Part shown: positions 10,814-20,190 of the stretch, piece after piece
Position numbering within the stretch: position 1 is the stretch's first letter
Layout of the letters: each line of letters opens with the position of its first letter
Assembly (NCBI GenBank): GCA_016763185.1
Contig: JAESUG010000024.1
Location: 1 to 36,506, forward strand
DNA from: Robiginitomaculum sp.
GTDB lineage: Bacteria > Pseudomonadota > Alphaproteobacteria > Caulobacterales > Maricaulaceae
DNA length: 36,506 bases
Direction of reading: 5' to 3'
Translations under genes and position numbers: made by a program
Notes under the pieces: generated by a model
What the model was told of the DNA's origin: nothing
What the model saw: only the letters and a program-made list of their open reading frames with translations
Database searches by the model: none

Positions 10814-11004
10814 CGCTATTTGGTCAAGGGTTATTCAAAACGCTCTATGATATTTCGCTGGAAACTCCTGAAAATCACTTATTTTTAACTGATTTTTTGC
10901 TTCGAAATAAATCAAACCACAGCCTGAATAATTCATATATCCGTGCAGACTATTGCTATTTTTTAACGGTTATTCGAATCAAGCATATGCTTTTTGATAA
11001 GGTA

Positions 11005-11790
11005 TTATACCAGTAAATCGCGCGTTGCCGTGCGTATGTCTGCTTGGCGCATCAGGTGTTCGCCAACCAAAATGCCCTTGGCCCCGGCTTGGCGGAGCAA
11101 TGCCACGTCTTCGGGCGAGGTAATTCCGCTTTCTGAGATGACAATCCGGTCGGGCGGTATGGTTTGGCACAAATTTACGCTGGTCTGTAAGTCAGTGGTA
11201 AAATCGTGTAGGTTTCGATTGTTAATGCCAATCATAGCCGTGGCGGGCAGGGTCATTGCTCGTTCTAATTCGACTTGGTTATGAACTTCGAGCAATACAT
11301 CAAGACCACACGCGCTTGCAGCTTTAAATAAGCTGGATGCTTGGGGGTCGGATAGCACGGCCATGATCAACAATACACAATCGGCACCCATCACTCGTGA
11401 TTGCCATATTTGCCACGGGTCAATCATGAAATCCTTGCGTAACATCGGTAATTTGCTTGAATTTCGCGCGAAGGTAAAATGCTGGTTATCGCCAAAAAAA
11501 TGCGTATCCGTGAGTACAGAAAGACAAGCTGCCCCTCCAATTTCATAGTCTTTGGCGTGTTCGGCGGGGTCAAAATCCTCTCGGATTAAGCCTTTGGACG
11601 GACTGCCCTTTTTAATTTCAGCAATCAGGCCCATTTTACCGGCCCTAGCGCAGCGCCGTATCGCATCAGCAAACCCACGAGTGGGGGCGCAATCTTGGAC
11701 TTGCCCTTGTAGCTCGCGTAAATTTTGCTGCATCATCTCTACACCCAATTGCAGGCGTTTTTTTGCGACGATATCGTCCAAAATCGTCAT
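11005..11790 (-). CDS. trpC: indole-3-glycerol-phosphate synthase
   Basis: LIAEIKKGSPSKGLIREDFDPAEHAKDYEIGGAACLSVLTD, LRKDFMIDPWQ, GINNRNLHDF, ISESGI. Confidence 0.95.
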   Translation of the reverse strand: MTILDDIVAKKRLQLGVEMMQQNLRELQGQVQDCAPTRGFADAIRRCARAGKMGLIAEIKKGSPSKGLIREDFDPAEHAKDYEIGGAACLSVLTDTHFFGDNQHFTFARNSSKLPMLRKDFMIDPWQIWQSRVMGADCVLLIMAVLSDPQASSLFKAASACGLDVLLEVHNQVELERAMTLPATAMIGINNRNLHDFTTDLQTSVNLCQTIPPDRIVISESGITSPEDVALLRQAGAKGILVGEHLMRQADIRTATRDLLV

Positions 11791-12809
11791 TGCGGGTCTC
11801 GATTGGAAACCAACACCAATTTGGCTAAGGCGGCTTTGGCTTTACCACTATCAATGGCTTGATTGGCCATGGCAATGCCTTGGTGCAAATCTTTGGCAAG
11901 GCCGGCCACCAACAAGGCCGCACCGGTATTTAGCAGTACAATATCTCGAAATGCACCGGGTTTGCCGTCCAATAATTGTGTAATCGCATCGGCGTTATCT
12001 TGCGGCTCGCCGCCGGCCAATGCTTCAGGTTTCGCCAATGCAAACCCAAATTCACGAGGGTCCAGCGAAAACGTAAAGAGCGTACCGTCGCGCAATTCAG
12101 TGACAGTTGAGCTGGTAGTGGTAGTCAGCTCGTCCATGCCGTCATCGCCGCACACCACCCAAGCGCGCACCGCGCCCAAATTGGCCAAGGTTTGCGCCAT
12201 TGGCTTTGTCCATTTGGCATCAAACACACCCAGCAATTGTCGTGTTGTACCGGCCGGATTGGAAAGCGGGCCTAATAGATTAAAAATCGTCCGAATACCC
12301 AGTTGCGCCCGCGCCGGTGCCGCATATTTCATCGCGGCATGATGGGCTGGTGCAAACATAAACCCGATGCTGGCTTGCTTCATGCAACGCTCGACACCAC
12401 CAGCCGGCTGGTCCAGGCGCACCCCTAGCCGTTCTAGCACCTCGGACGAGCCAGAGCGTGAGGAGAGCGCCTTATTGCCATGCTTGGCCACCACGGCACC
12501 GGCCCCGGCGGCAACAATGGCGCTGGCCGTAGAGATGTTAAACGAACCCTTGGCATCGCCGCCAGTGCCACAGGTGTCAATCGCATTTTTTGGTGCTTGT
12601 ACTGGGGTCAGGCGGGCGCGTAACACTTTGGCGCCGGCGGTAATCACCTCACTGGTTTCACCAATAGCCCGTAGCGCCGTTAAAAACCCGCCAATGGATA
12701 CATCATTGATTTGCCCCGACATAATCAGTTCAAAAGCTTGTTCGGCGGCGCTGGCCGATAACGCGCCAGTGCTACACATTTCATCCAATATGTCGCGAAA
12801 CCGGTTCAT
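11787..12809 (-). CDS. trpD: anthranilate phosphoribosyltransferase
   Basis: DTCGTGGDAKGSFNISTASAIVAAGAGAVVAKHGNKALSSRSGSSEVLERLG. Confidence 0.95.
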   Translation of the reverse strand: MNRFRDILDEMCSTGALSASAAEQAFELIMSGQINDVSIGGFLTALRAIGETSEVITAGAKVLRARLTPVQAPKNAIDTCGTGGDAKGSFNISTASAIVAAGAGAVVAKHGNKALSSRSGSSEVLERLGVRLDQPAGGVERCMKQASIGFMFAPAHHAAMKYAAPARAQLGIRTIFNLLGPLSNPAGTTRQLLGVFDAKWTKPMAQTLANLGAVRAWVVCGDDGMDELTTTTSSTVTELRDGTLFTFSLDPREFGFALAKPEALAGGEPQDNADAITQLLDGKPGAFRDIVLLNTGAALLVAGLAKDLHQGIAMANQAIDSGKAKAALAKLVLVSNRDPQ

Positions 12810-13396
12810 GGCGCTGGCTTTCGAGGCTTACACAAGTTTAGGAAATTAGCCAGCAATTCATGGCCCATTTCCGAGGCAATTGATTCTGGATGGAACTGTA
12901 CGCCGTGAATGGGCTTATTTTTATGGCGCAGTCCCATAATCTCGCCGTCTTTGGTCCACGCGTTGAGCGCTAGACAATCGGGTAGGCTGGAACGCTCGAC
13001 GGATAGGGAATGGTATCGGGTGGCAATAAACGGATCGGGGAGCTTTGCGAACACGCCGGAGCCATCATGACCAATGTCGCTGGTTTTACCGTGCATGATG
13101 GTTTTGGCGCCGATGACGTGACCGCCAAAGGCTTGGCCAATGGCTTGATGGCCCAAACAAACCCCCAGCAATGGCAAATCATCGGGCAGGTGCCGGATTA
13201 ACTCAAGACAAACCCCGGCCTCATTGGGCGTGCACGGGCCGGGGGACAGCAATATCCCATCCAGCGGCAGCGCCAAGAACTCCTGTGCGGTTCTGGCGTC
13301 ATTGCGCTCAACCAAAGTACTCGCCCCTAATTCTTGCAAATAGTGGACGAGGTTAAAGGTAAAGCTGTCATAATTATCGATCACCAAGATCATCAA
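12806..13396 (-). CDS. trpG: anthranilate synthase component II (glutamine amidotransferase)
   Basis: ILVIDNYDSFTFNLVHYLQELG, LLSPGPCTPNEAG, LGVCLGHQAIGQAFGG, GVQFHPESIASEMG. Confidence 0.93.
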   Translation of the reverse strand: MMILVIDNYDSFTFNLVHYLQELGASTLVERNDARTAQEFLALPLDGILLSPGPCTPNEAGVCLELIRHLPDDLPLLGVCLGHQAIGQAFGGHVIGAKTIMHGKTSDIGHDGSGVFAKLPDPFIATRYHSLSVERSSLPDCLALNAWTKDGEIMGLRHKNKPIHGVQFHPESIASEMGHELLANFLNLCKPRKPAP

Positions 13397-13417
13397 TATA
13401 TTCCTGTTGGTTTGCTT

Positions 13418-14914
13418 TTAACAAAAACGCCAAGCTTCGGCGGCCGCATCAAACAATGCTTGTGATTTGTGTAAGGTTTCTTGTCGTTCAGCTTCTTCGT
13501 CACTGTCCAGTACATTGCCGCCGCCAGCTTGCACATACATTTGTCCATCCTTAATCACAGCGGTACGAAGCGCAATACAGGTATCCAAATCACCATTGGC
13601 CGAGAAATAACCAACCGCTCCACCATAAATCCCCCGGCGGTCATGTTCTAGCTCACTGATGATTTGCATGGCCCGGATTTTTGGAGCGCCCGAAACCGTA
13701 CCATGCGGAAAGCCAGCAAACAAAGCATCCAAGCTATCTTTGTCATCGGCCAGATCTGCCTCAACATTAGAGACAATATGCAATACTTTGGAATAGCGCT
13801 CGATGACAAATGATTTGGTGACGCAAACCGAGCCGGGTTTGGCCACGCGCCCAGCATCATTTCGCGCCAAATCCAGTAACATTAAATGCTCGGCGCGTTC
13901 TTTGGCATCATTTAGCAAGTCATGTTCCATTTGCAAATCTTCTGCACGGGTCTTGCCGCGAGGGCGGGTGCCAGCAATGGGCCGAATGGTAATGCGTTTA
14001 TCGCGAACCCGCACCAGGATTTCGGGGCTGGAACCAACAATGGTAAACCCGTCCATCGCAAAAAAGAACAAGAAAGGTGAGGGGTTATTTTTGCGCAATG
14101 AACGATAAAACGCAAAGGGCGGCAACGTAAACGGTGTGCTAAATCTCTGACTGAGCACCACTTGGAACACATCGCCATCGACGATGTATTTTTTGGCACG
14201 AGTGACCCTATTATGAAATTGTTCGATACTGGTATTGCTATTTCGCACAAGCTTACGCGCTGGTTTTTTCGTTTGCAATACGGATGATTTGGGCTGGGGG
14301 CCAAGAATTTTGTCTTGTAATTCATCCAGTTGCGCACTGGCAGTTTTCCACTGGGCCGCACAATTTTCTATTGCGACAGGCTCCAAGCGCCGTGACAGAA
14401 TGATCTCTTGATGGACGCTGTCAAACACGGCCATCAATGTGGGCCGCAATAACAATGCATCTGGTGTATCAAGGCCATGGCCCTTGGCTAACTCGATGTC
14501 TTCAATCCATGAAACAGCGTCATACCCCACATAGCCAAAAACGCCGCTTAACATCGGTGGCAAATGTGCAGCCACCGCAACCTCGGCATTTTGCACGAAC
14601 AGCCGCAGCTCAGCCAATGGCTTTCCGGCTAACTTAGAATAGGTGGAGCCGTTGGTGGAAAGCTGTGCGCTGCCATCGACAATTTTAAATTTCTGATCTG
14701 GGCTGAGGCCAATGACCGAATATCGGCCACGGGTTTCCCCGCCTTTTACCGATTCCAGTAAAAAAATATTGTTTTGCTCCGGGCCGATCTTTAACAATGC
14801 GGCAACGGGCGTGGTCAAATCATCAATAATCGTCCGGGTGACCAAATATGGCTCACCGCGTAGGCAAGCGGCTCGAAACGCCTCAAAACTATTTTGGGTG
14901 TGCTGATTAGCCAT
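13418..14914 (-). CDS. trpE: anthranilate synthase component I
   Basis: 498 aa chorismate-binding enzyme; PIAGTRPRGKTRAED, DLARNDAGRVAKPGSV, FPHGTVSGAPKIRAMQIISELE. Confidence 0.95.
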   Translation of the reverse strand: MANQHTQNSFEAFRAACLRGEPYLVTRTIIDDLTTPVAALLKIGPEQNNIFLLESVKGGETRGRYSVIGLSPDQKFKIVDGSAQLSTNGSTYSKLAGKPLAELRLFVQNAEVAVAAHLPPMLSGVFGYVGYDAVSWIEDIELAKGHGLDTPDALLLRPTLMAVFDSVHQEIILSRRLEPVAIENCAAQWKTASAQLDELQDKILGPQPKSSVLQTKKPARKLVRNSNTSIEQFHNRVTRAKKYIVDGDVFQVVLSQRFSTPFTLPPFAFYRSLRKNNPSPFLFFFAMDGFTIVGSSPEILVRVRDKRITIRPIAGTRPRGKTRAEDLQMEHDLLNDAKERAEHLMLLDLARNDAGRVAKPGSVCVTKSFVIERYSKVLHIVSNVEADLADDKDSLDALFAGFPHGTVSGAPKIRAMQIISELEHDRRGIYGGAVGYFSANGDLDTCIALRTAVIKDGQMYVQAGGGNVLDSDEEAERQETLHKSQALFDAAAEAWRFC

Positions 14915-16796
14915 CTTCGCCCAGCGCTAACGCCCGCAAGCGCGCATCCTGACGAATGGTGTAGGCGGCACGAAGACCGCTAATGAATTGGTTTTCTAAA
15001 TCTTGAGCCAATTCTCGATCCAAACGTCCGCTCAATACACGCAAAGTTTCATCATCAACAGCAGAAGGCGGGATCACCGATTGCAATCGAGATATCACCA
15101 ATTGATCACCGACGTTTGACAATGCAAAAAACACTTCGCCGGGGGCCAGCTCAAATAATTGACGCGCCAACGCCGGTGGCAAGGAGGGTTCCGGTTCATA
15201 GCGGCTTAAAATAGCGATCTCAATAGAACTGCCCGGATAGGCGGTTAGAAATTGCGCAGTTTCAACACCGGTTTCTAGCGAGGTTTTGATGGTTTCGGCC
15301 ACTTCTTGTATGGCTTTTATGTTGGCGTTGGCCAACCATGCTGCTCGTACAATATCGGTTATCTGCGCTAGTTCCGGTTGGGTTGTTGGAATGATTTGAT
15401 CCACACTTAAGGCATAAAAATCACCATGTTCGGTTTCCTCAATATTACTTTCAACCAGTTCGTCCAGCTCAAAAAGTATGTTCAGCATTTCAGGGTATGT
15501 TTGATAAAGCTGGATAGCTTGCAAGTTTTCATCGCTATTATTTTGCGCCGCTGGCGGCAGAGAAATGGCCACGAGCTGATGGGTTTCGGCCGCTTCCGTC
15601 AACGAGGCACCTCTGGCCCGTTCACCTTCAAAATCACCCATAATTTCATACAATCGATTGCGGGCTTCTTGGCGAATGAACTCGATTTTTAATTGCTCGG
15701 CAACCTCTTCAAAGCTCTGCTCTGTGCCGGGCGTAATGGCGTTTAACTTCCACGCGGCCCATTTAAATCGGCCTTCTGCGGTTCCAGTTTCACCGTTACT
15801 TGCCGCAAAGACGACTTCGGCTATTTGGTCGTCTGGCGAGCTGCTGATATTGGCATCGCTCAGCTCAATTGGCGTACCGGATAATTCTAAATCGGCAATA
15901 ATATCAATGGCCGTTTCGCCGGCGTTTAGACGTTGGGCAACAGTTTCGGCAGTAACTTGGTCATCAACCATGACCTGCACCCATGAGCGGGTTTCTGTTG
16001 TGCTAAATTCTGATTTTCGAAAATCATAAGCATTGCGAAGCTCATCCTCGGTTGGCGCAATATCCAGTTCCAAATCAGTTGCAGAAATCAACACAATGGT
16101 CGCAGCGCGTCGTTCTGGAACGGCAAACTGACCCGGATTTTCGCTCAATATCTGTTCGAGTTGTTCCTGGGTGGGTTCGGGCGACGGCGGTATGATGGCG
16201 GTTGGAACAAAAATACTCTCAACTTTTCGGGTTTCATTGAGGAAATTCATCATGTTACGGGTGTACGATATTGGAGATATAACCCCTTCGATTACCGCCG
16301 ATAATACTTGCTGACGGCCCATATCAGCGCGGGCTTCGGCCTCGAAAAGTTTAGGTGTTAGTTCCGCTTGGGCCAGAGTTTGCACATATTGCTCATCGCT
16401 AAAATTGCCCGTGAACGGGTCTTTGAAAGCTTCATAGCCGGCGGCGTACTCAAAGATCATCCGAGCCGACACCCCAATGCCAAGCTCGTCTTGTTTGGCG
16501 CTAAGGGCGGCTTCGGAAACCATTCGTTGTAGCAATTGCTCGTCTAAACCTTGTGCTTTGGCATCGGTTTCTGAAAACTGTCCGTTGCTAGTTCGGATGC
16601 GATAATTGATCTCACGGTTCCACGCGGCAGCAAATTCCTCAACGGTAACTTTTTCAGGCCCCACGACCACAACCGCATCGCCGGTTCCACCTCTGAATAT
16701 ATCGCCGGTTCCCCAGACCACAAAACTAAGGACGATCAACAACATAAACGCAATCGCAATCGGGGAACGCAAGGAATTTCGCATGGATTCGAGCAT
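14907..16796 (-). CDS. ppiD: PpiD-like SurA-N/parvulin-domain membrane-anchored periplasmic chaperone
   Basis: Single N-terminal TM (MLESMRNSLRSPIAIAFMLLIVLSFVVWGTGDIFRGG) and PpiD-like architecture; 8-nt overlap into trpE. Confidence 0.82.
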   Translation of the reverse strand: MLESMRNSLRSPIAIAFMLLIVLSFVVWGTGDIFRGGTGDAVVVVGPEKVTVEEFAAAWNREINYRIRTSNGQFSETDAKAQGLDEQLLQRMVSEAALSAKQDELGIGVSARMIFEYAAGYEAFKDPFTGNFSDEQYVQTLAQAELTPKLFEAEARADMGRQQVLSAVIEGVISPISYTRNMMNFLNETRKVESIFVPTAIIPPSPEPTQEQLEQILSENPGQFAVPERRAATIVLISATDLELDIAPTEDELRNAYDFRKSEFSTTETRSWVQVMVDDQVTAETVAQRLNAGETAIDIIADLELSGTPIELSDANISSSPDDQIAEVVFAASNGETGTAEGRFKWAAWKLNAITPGTEQSFEEVAEQLKIEFIRQEARNRLYEIMGDFEGERARGASLTEAAETHQLVAISLPPAAQNNSDENLQAIQLYQTYPEMLNILFELDELVESNIEETEHGDFYALSVDQIIPTTQPELAQITDIVRAAWLANANIKAIQEVAETIKTSLETGVETAQFLTAYPGSSIEIAILSRYEPEPSLPPALARQLFELAPGEVFFALSNVGDQLVISRLQSVIPPSAVDDETLRVLSGRLDRELAQDLENQFISGLRAAYTIRQDARLRALALGEDG

Positions 16797-16951
16797 TGTT
16801 TAAGTCTCCAGCAACTGGGAAAAGAAAGCGGGAATATATGTGCAGAACTAGCCACTCGCAAGCATGTATTGTAGTTGTTGCGAAGTTTCACCTTGCCTGC
16901 TAGGGACCAGGGTGTTGCCTCGCAAAGATGGAGAGAATTGTGACCCGAAAA

Positions 16952-17689
16952 ATGCTAATCGCCGGAAATTGGAAAATGAACGGTCTGCGCAATCAAAAGG
17001 CTGAATTTCGAGAAATGATCTCGTGTATTTCACCACAACAATTTGCACGAAATGATATTTTGATTTGCCCACCGGCGACATTATTGACTAGCTTTGCCGG
17101 TGTTGCCGATGGGACTGGCATGAAGGTGGGCGGCGAAGACTGTCACCCAAACCGTTCCGGCGCGCACACCGGTGATATTTCTGCTGAAATGTTGGCTGAT
17201 GCTGGCGCTAGCTATTGCATTGTCGGCCATTCCGAACGCCGCGCTGATTATCAAGAAACCGACGAATTGGTTAAAACTAAAGCGATAGCTGCAATCCGCG
17301 CCGGGTTGATTGCCATTGTCTGCGTTGGCGAAACCCTAACCCAACGACAATCCGGCCAAGCCATTGCAACCGTAGGACAACAAATTCGAGGCTCGCTACC
17401 CGATGGAGCTAATGCGGACAATTGCGTCATTGCCTATGAGCCAGTGTGGGCGATTGGCACCGGTGAAACGGCAACTTTGGACGATATTACCGAAGTCCAC
17501 GGCGCCATTCGCTCATTATTGTTTGAACTTGGTGGTGATGATCTAGCGCAAACTCGTATTTTATATGGCGGTTCAGTAAAACCCGGTAATGCCAAGCAAA
17601 TTTTTGGATTGCTTGACGTTGATGGCGGTTTAATCGGCGGCGCTAGCCTAAAAGCCGACGACTTTTGCGCGATTGTCGCTGCGGGTTAA
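16952..17689 (+). CDS. tpiA: triosephosphate isomerase
   Basis: [48 protein letters not shown]. Start chosen at 16952. Confidence 0.95.
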   Translation: MLIAGNWKMNGLRNQKAEFREMISCISPQQFARNDILICPPATLLTSFAGVADGTGMKVGGEDCHPNRSGAHTGDISAEMLADAGASYCIVGHSERRADYQETDELVKTKAIAAIRAGLIAIVCVGETLTQRQSGQAIATVGQQIRGSLPDGANADNCVIAYEPVWAIGTGETATLDDITEVHGAIRSLLFELGGDDLAQTRILYGGSVKPGNAKQIFGLLDVDGGLIGGASLKADDFCAIVAAG

Positions 17690-17829
17690 GGTAAGCGAAG
17701 CAGAGGGCAAACCCGATACAAATCCTCCTCTGGCATCATTCTAGTATAAATCCAATCTACCGTCACCCCAATACAAATCGGGGTCCAATTTTGCGGGGGG
17801 AAGGACTTTCTAGTCACGTATTCACTGCG

Positions 17830-18009
17830 GGCGGCTTCGCCAACTTCTTAGCAAGAAGCACCCCCTCCGCCGGCTTCGCCAAGTTTTTGCTAAGAAGCAC
17901 CCCCTCCGGCGGCTTCGCCAACTTCTTAGTAAGAAGCACCCCCTCCGCCGGCTTCGCCAAGTTTTTGCTAAGAAGCGCCCCCTCCGACGGCTTCGCCGCC
18001 ACCTCCCCC
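17830..18009. repeat. 39-bp tandem repeat array (4 full units plus a degenerate 5th), alternating A/B subtypes giving a 78-bp superperiod
   Basis: Units start at 17830, 17869, 17908, 17947 and 17986 (partial). Core GGCGGCTTCGCC..AAGAAGCACCCCCTCC. Units 1/3 differ at one base and units 2/4 differ at one base. Confidence 0.93.
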
Positions 18010-18045
18010 ATCAAGAGGGAAGATAAGAAGAGTTCGGGCATTCAA

Positions 18046-18141
18046 CCCCGGTCCCCGGCCCTCGCGCCGGGGTCCAGCCTTTTGAGAAATTTTTCATACG
18101 GCACAAAGAACTGGACCCCGGCTCAAGGCCGGGGACCGGGG
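18046..18141. repeat. Large GC-rich inverted repeat (arms 18046-18077 and 18111-18141)
   Basis: CCCCGGTCCCCGGCCctcgcgCCGGGGTCCAG ... CTGGACCCCGGctcaaGGCCGGGGACCGGGG; arms complementary except for the short centre, loop about 33 nt. Confidence 0.92.
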
Positions 18142-18182
18142 TATGGGAATAGGATTGCTGAATCAACCGGCTCTCGGCTGTG

Positions 18183-18262
18183 CCAAATTCCTGGGAAACT
18201 AAATTCCTAGGAAGTCAAATTTCTAGGAAGCCAAATTCCTAGGAAGCCAAATTTCTAGAAAA
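18183..18262. repeat. 16-bp tandem repeat, 5 units
   Basis: Units at 18183, 18199, 18215, 18231 and 18247; consensus CCAAATTCCTAGGAAG, with CCTAGG palindrome in two units. Confidence 0.9.
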
Positions 18263-18733
18263 AACGTCATCAAAAAGGACGAGCACACCTTTGGTCGGGA
18301 GTGATTTGAGATGAGCCATTTCGCTTGCCAATGAAAGCATTGTTTCGCCATTTATTGCACCAAAAAAGCTTAAAAACGCCATTTTTATCCATTAATTGCT
18401 GATAATATCGAGGATAAGTTGCAAGCATCACCGCTTATGGTTCAACCGGTATAATGGATGTTGAACTTGGATATTACGAATTTCAATATGGCTCTTTGAT
18501 ACGGTAAATACTGCACAAACCATAGCTATAGATGGGTTGTCTATCCATTGTACAAAAACATCACGAATATAAAAACCAGTCCTTTTGCTCTTCTTTCACG
18601 ACTTTTGCTTACGCTTCTATCGAGGGATAGGGCTAAATATGTTTAAGTCTCTTAATGTGCAGAAATTACGAAACCCCTTGTGTTGCGCGATGGCTGGCTT
18701 ACATCTAGGGCTGAACCAATATTTGGGCTGATT

Positions 18734-19693
18734 ATGGCAACGCTGATTAACATCCACGATAAACCAACCATTCGGCATCCGGAAAAGCAAAAACGGGCCG
18801 ATAGTGAGGTATTGCGCAAACCGGCATGGATCCGGGTGAAGGCTCCGGTGGGCAAAGGCTATGCCGCGACCCGTAAAATTGTTCACGACAAAGGGTTGCA
18901 CACAGTTTGCGAGGAGGCGGCTTGTCCTAATATTGGCGAGTGCTGGGAAAAGAAACACGCGACTTTGATGATTATGGGTGATATTTGCACCCGCGCCTGT
19001 GCATTTTGTAATATCCGCACTGGAATGCCGGGGCCATTGGACGCAGATGAACCACAAAAGGCGGCCCTAGCTGTGCAAGAAATGGGGTTAAACCATGTGG
19101 TCATCACCTCGGTCGATCGTGATGATTTGGCCGATGGCGGCGCTGAACACTTTGCGCAAACGGTGCGGGCCATTCGGGTGGCCAATCCAAATACGACGAT
19201 TGAAATCCTGACACCGGATTTTTTGCGTAAACCCGGTGCGGCGGAAACCATGATTGATGCCAAACCAGATGTGTTTAATCACAATTTGGAGACCGTGCCG
19301 TCGAATTATTTAAAAATTCGTCCGGGCGCTCGTTATTTTCATTCGTTGCGATTGTTGCAAATGGTCAAAGAGCGCGACCCGGAACAATTTACCAAATCCG
19401 GTATTATGGTTGGCCTTGGCGAAACCAAACAAGAGATCATGCAGGTGATGGACGATATGCGGGCGGCGGATGTCGACTTCATTACCATCGGCCAGTATTT
19501 GCAGCCGACCCGCAAACACGCGCCTATTTCTAGGTTTATGCCCCCGGACGAGTTCAAGGCATTGGAAGTTATTGCCCGCTCCAAAGGGTTTTTAATGGTG
19601 TCTAGCAGTCCGTTAACGCGCTCCAGTCACCATGCGGGCGAGGATTTTGCCAAACTAAAATTGGCCAGATTGGCCAAGTACGACAGCAGATGA
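18734..19693 (+). CDS. lipA: lipoyl synthase (radical SAM)
   Basis: [13 protein letters not shown] and [10 protein letters not shown] cluster motifs. Start chosen at [12 protein letters not shown] (18734). Confidence 0.95.
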   Translation: MATLINIHDKPTIRHPEKQKRADSEVLRKPAWIRVKAPVGKGYAATRKIVHDKGLHTVCEEAACPNIGECWEKKHATLMIMGDICTRACAFCNIRTGMPGPLDADEPQKAALAVQEMGLNHVVITSVDRDDLADGGAEHFAQTVRAIRVANPNTTIEILTPDFLRKPGAAETMIDAKPDVFNHNLETVPSNYLKIRPGARYFHSLRLLQMVKERDPEQFTKSGIMVGLGETKQEIMQVMDDMRAADVDFITIGQYLQPTRKHAPISRFMPPDEFKALEVIARSKGFLMVSSSPLTRSSHHAGEDFAKLKLARLAKYDSR

Positions 19694-20190
19694 CGGTTCG
19701 CCATGTTTTTCGACATTTGCCGTATCCGCCAGATGATTTGCACAATCTGGCGTGGGATGTGGAAGACTATCCAAGCTTCATCCATTTCATTACGGCATTA
19801 CGAATATTAAAGAAAACACCCACCAATATGCGGGCCGAAGTTCGGGTTCGCTACAAGGTGTTACGGGAATCCTTTATCACGGACGTAAGGCGGGATTTGG
19901 ATACAAAAGAAATATTCGTATCCCTAGCCCACGGGCCGTTGCGGACTTTAGAAAATCATTGGCGGTTTCACCCGCTATCTGATGGTTCGACCTTGGTTGA
20001 GTTTTGGGTGGAATTTTCGTTTTCAATACCTTGGCTAGGTAAGATATTTCGCAATAAAGCACTAAGAGCCGAGCATCAAATCTTGCAGGCCTTTGAAACC
20101 CAAGCCAGCAAACGCTTTACGCCCATATCAACCAGCGCCCTGATGGACAAAGAAATTGCGGATTTACAGGCTCTTCGCCAACATGGATAA
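19690..20190 (+). CDS. COQ10/START-like (type II toxin RatA family) ubiquinone-binding protein
   Basis: [37 protein letters not shown]...; position after lipA; overlaps lipA stop. Confidence 0.85.
   Translation: MTVRHVFRHLPYPPDDLHNLAWDVEDYPSFIHFITALRILKKTPTNMRAEVRVRYKVLRESFITDVRRDLDTKEIFVSLAHGPLRTLENHWRFHPLSDGSTLVEFWVEFSFSIPWLGKIFRNKALRAEHQILQAFETQASKRFTPISTSALMDKEIADLQALRQHG

Noticed and set aside
12367-12849. Antisense ORFs over trpD (11863-12342, 12367-12849) and similar shadows across the window
   Set aside because: Long antisense frames in coding DNA with low-complexity composition and no domain; shadows of the real genes.
17830-18009. CRISPR array
   Set aside because: The 39-bp units are directly adjacent with no unique spacers, and no cas genes are nearby.
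17791-18210. 139-aa plus-strand ORF and 75-aa minus-strand ORF (17814-18041) with 13-aa repeats
   Set aside because: Both are explained by a 39-bp tandem repeat whose length is a multiple of 3; no recognisable domain or clear RBS. Kept as a repeat, not as CDS.
18617-19057. 146-aa minus-strand ORF overlapping the lipA 5' end
   Set aside because: Fully antisense to well-supported lipA; no family resemblance.
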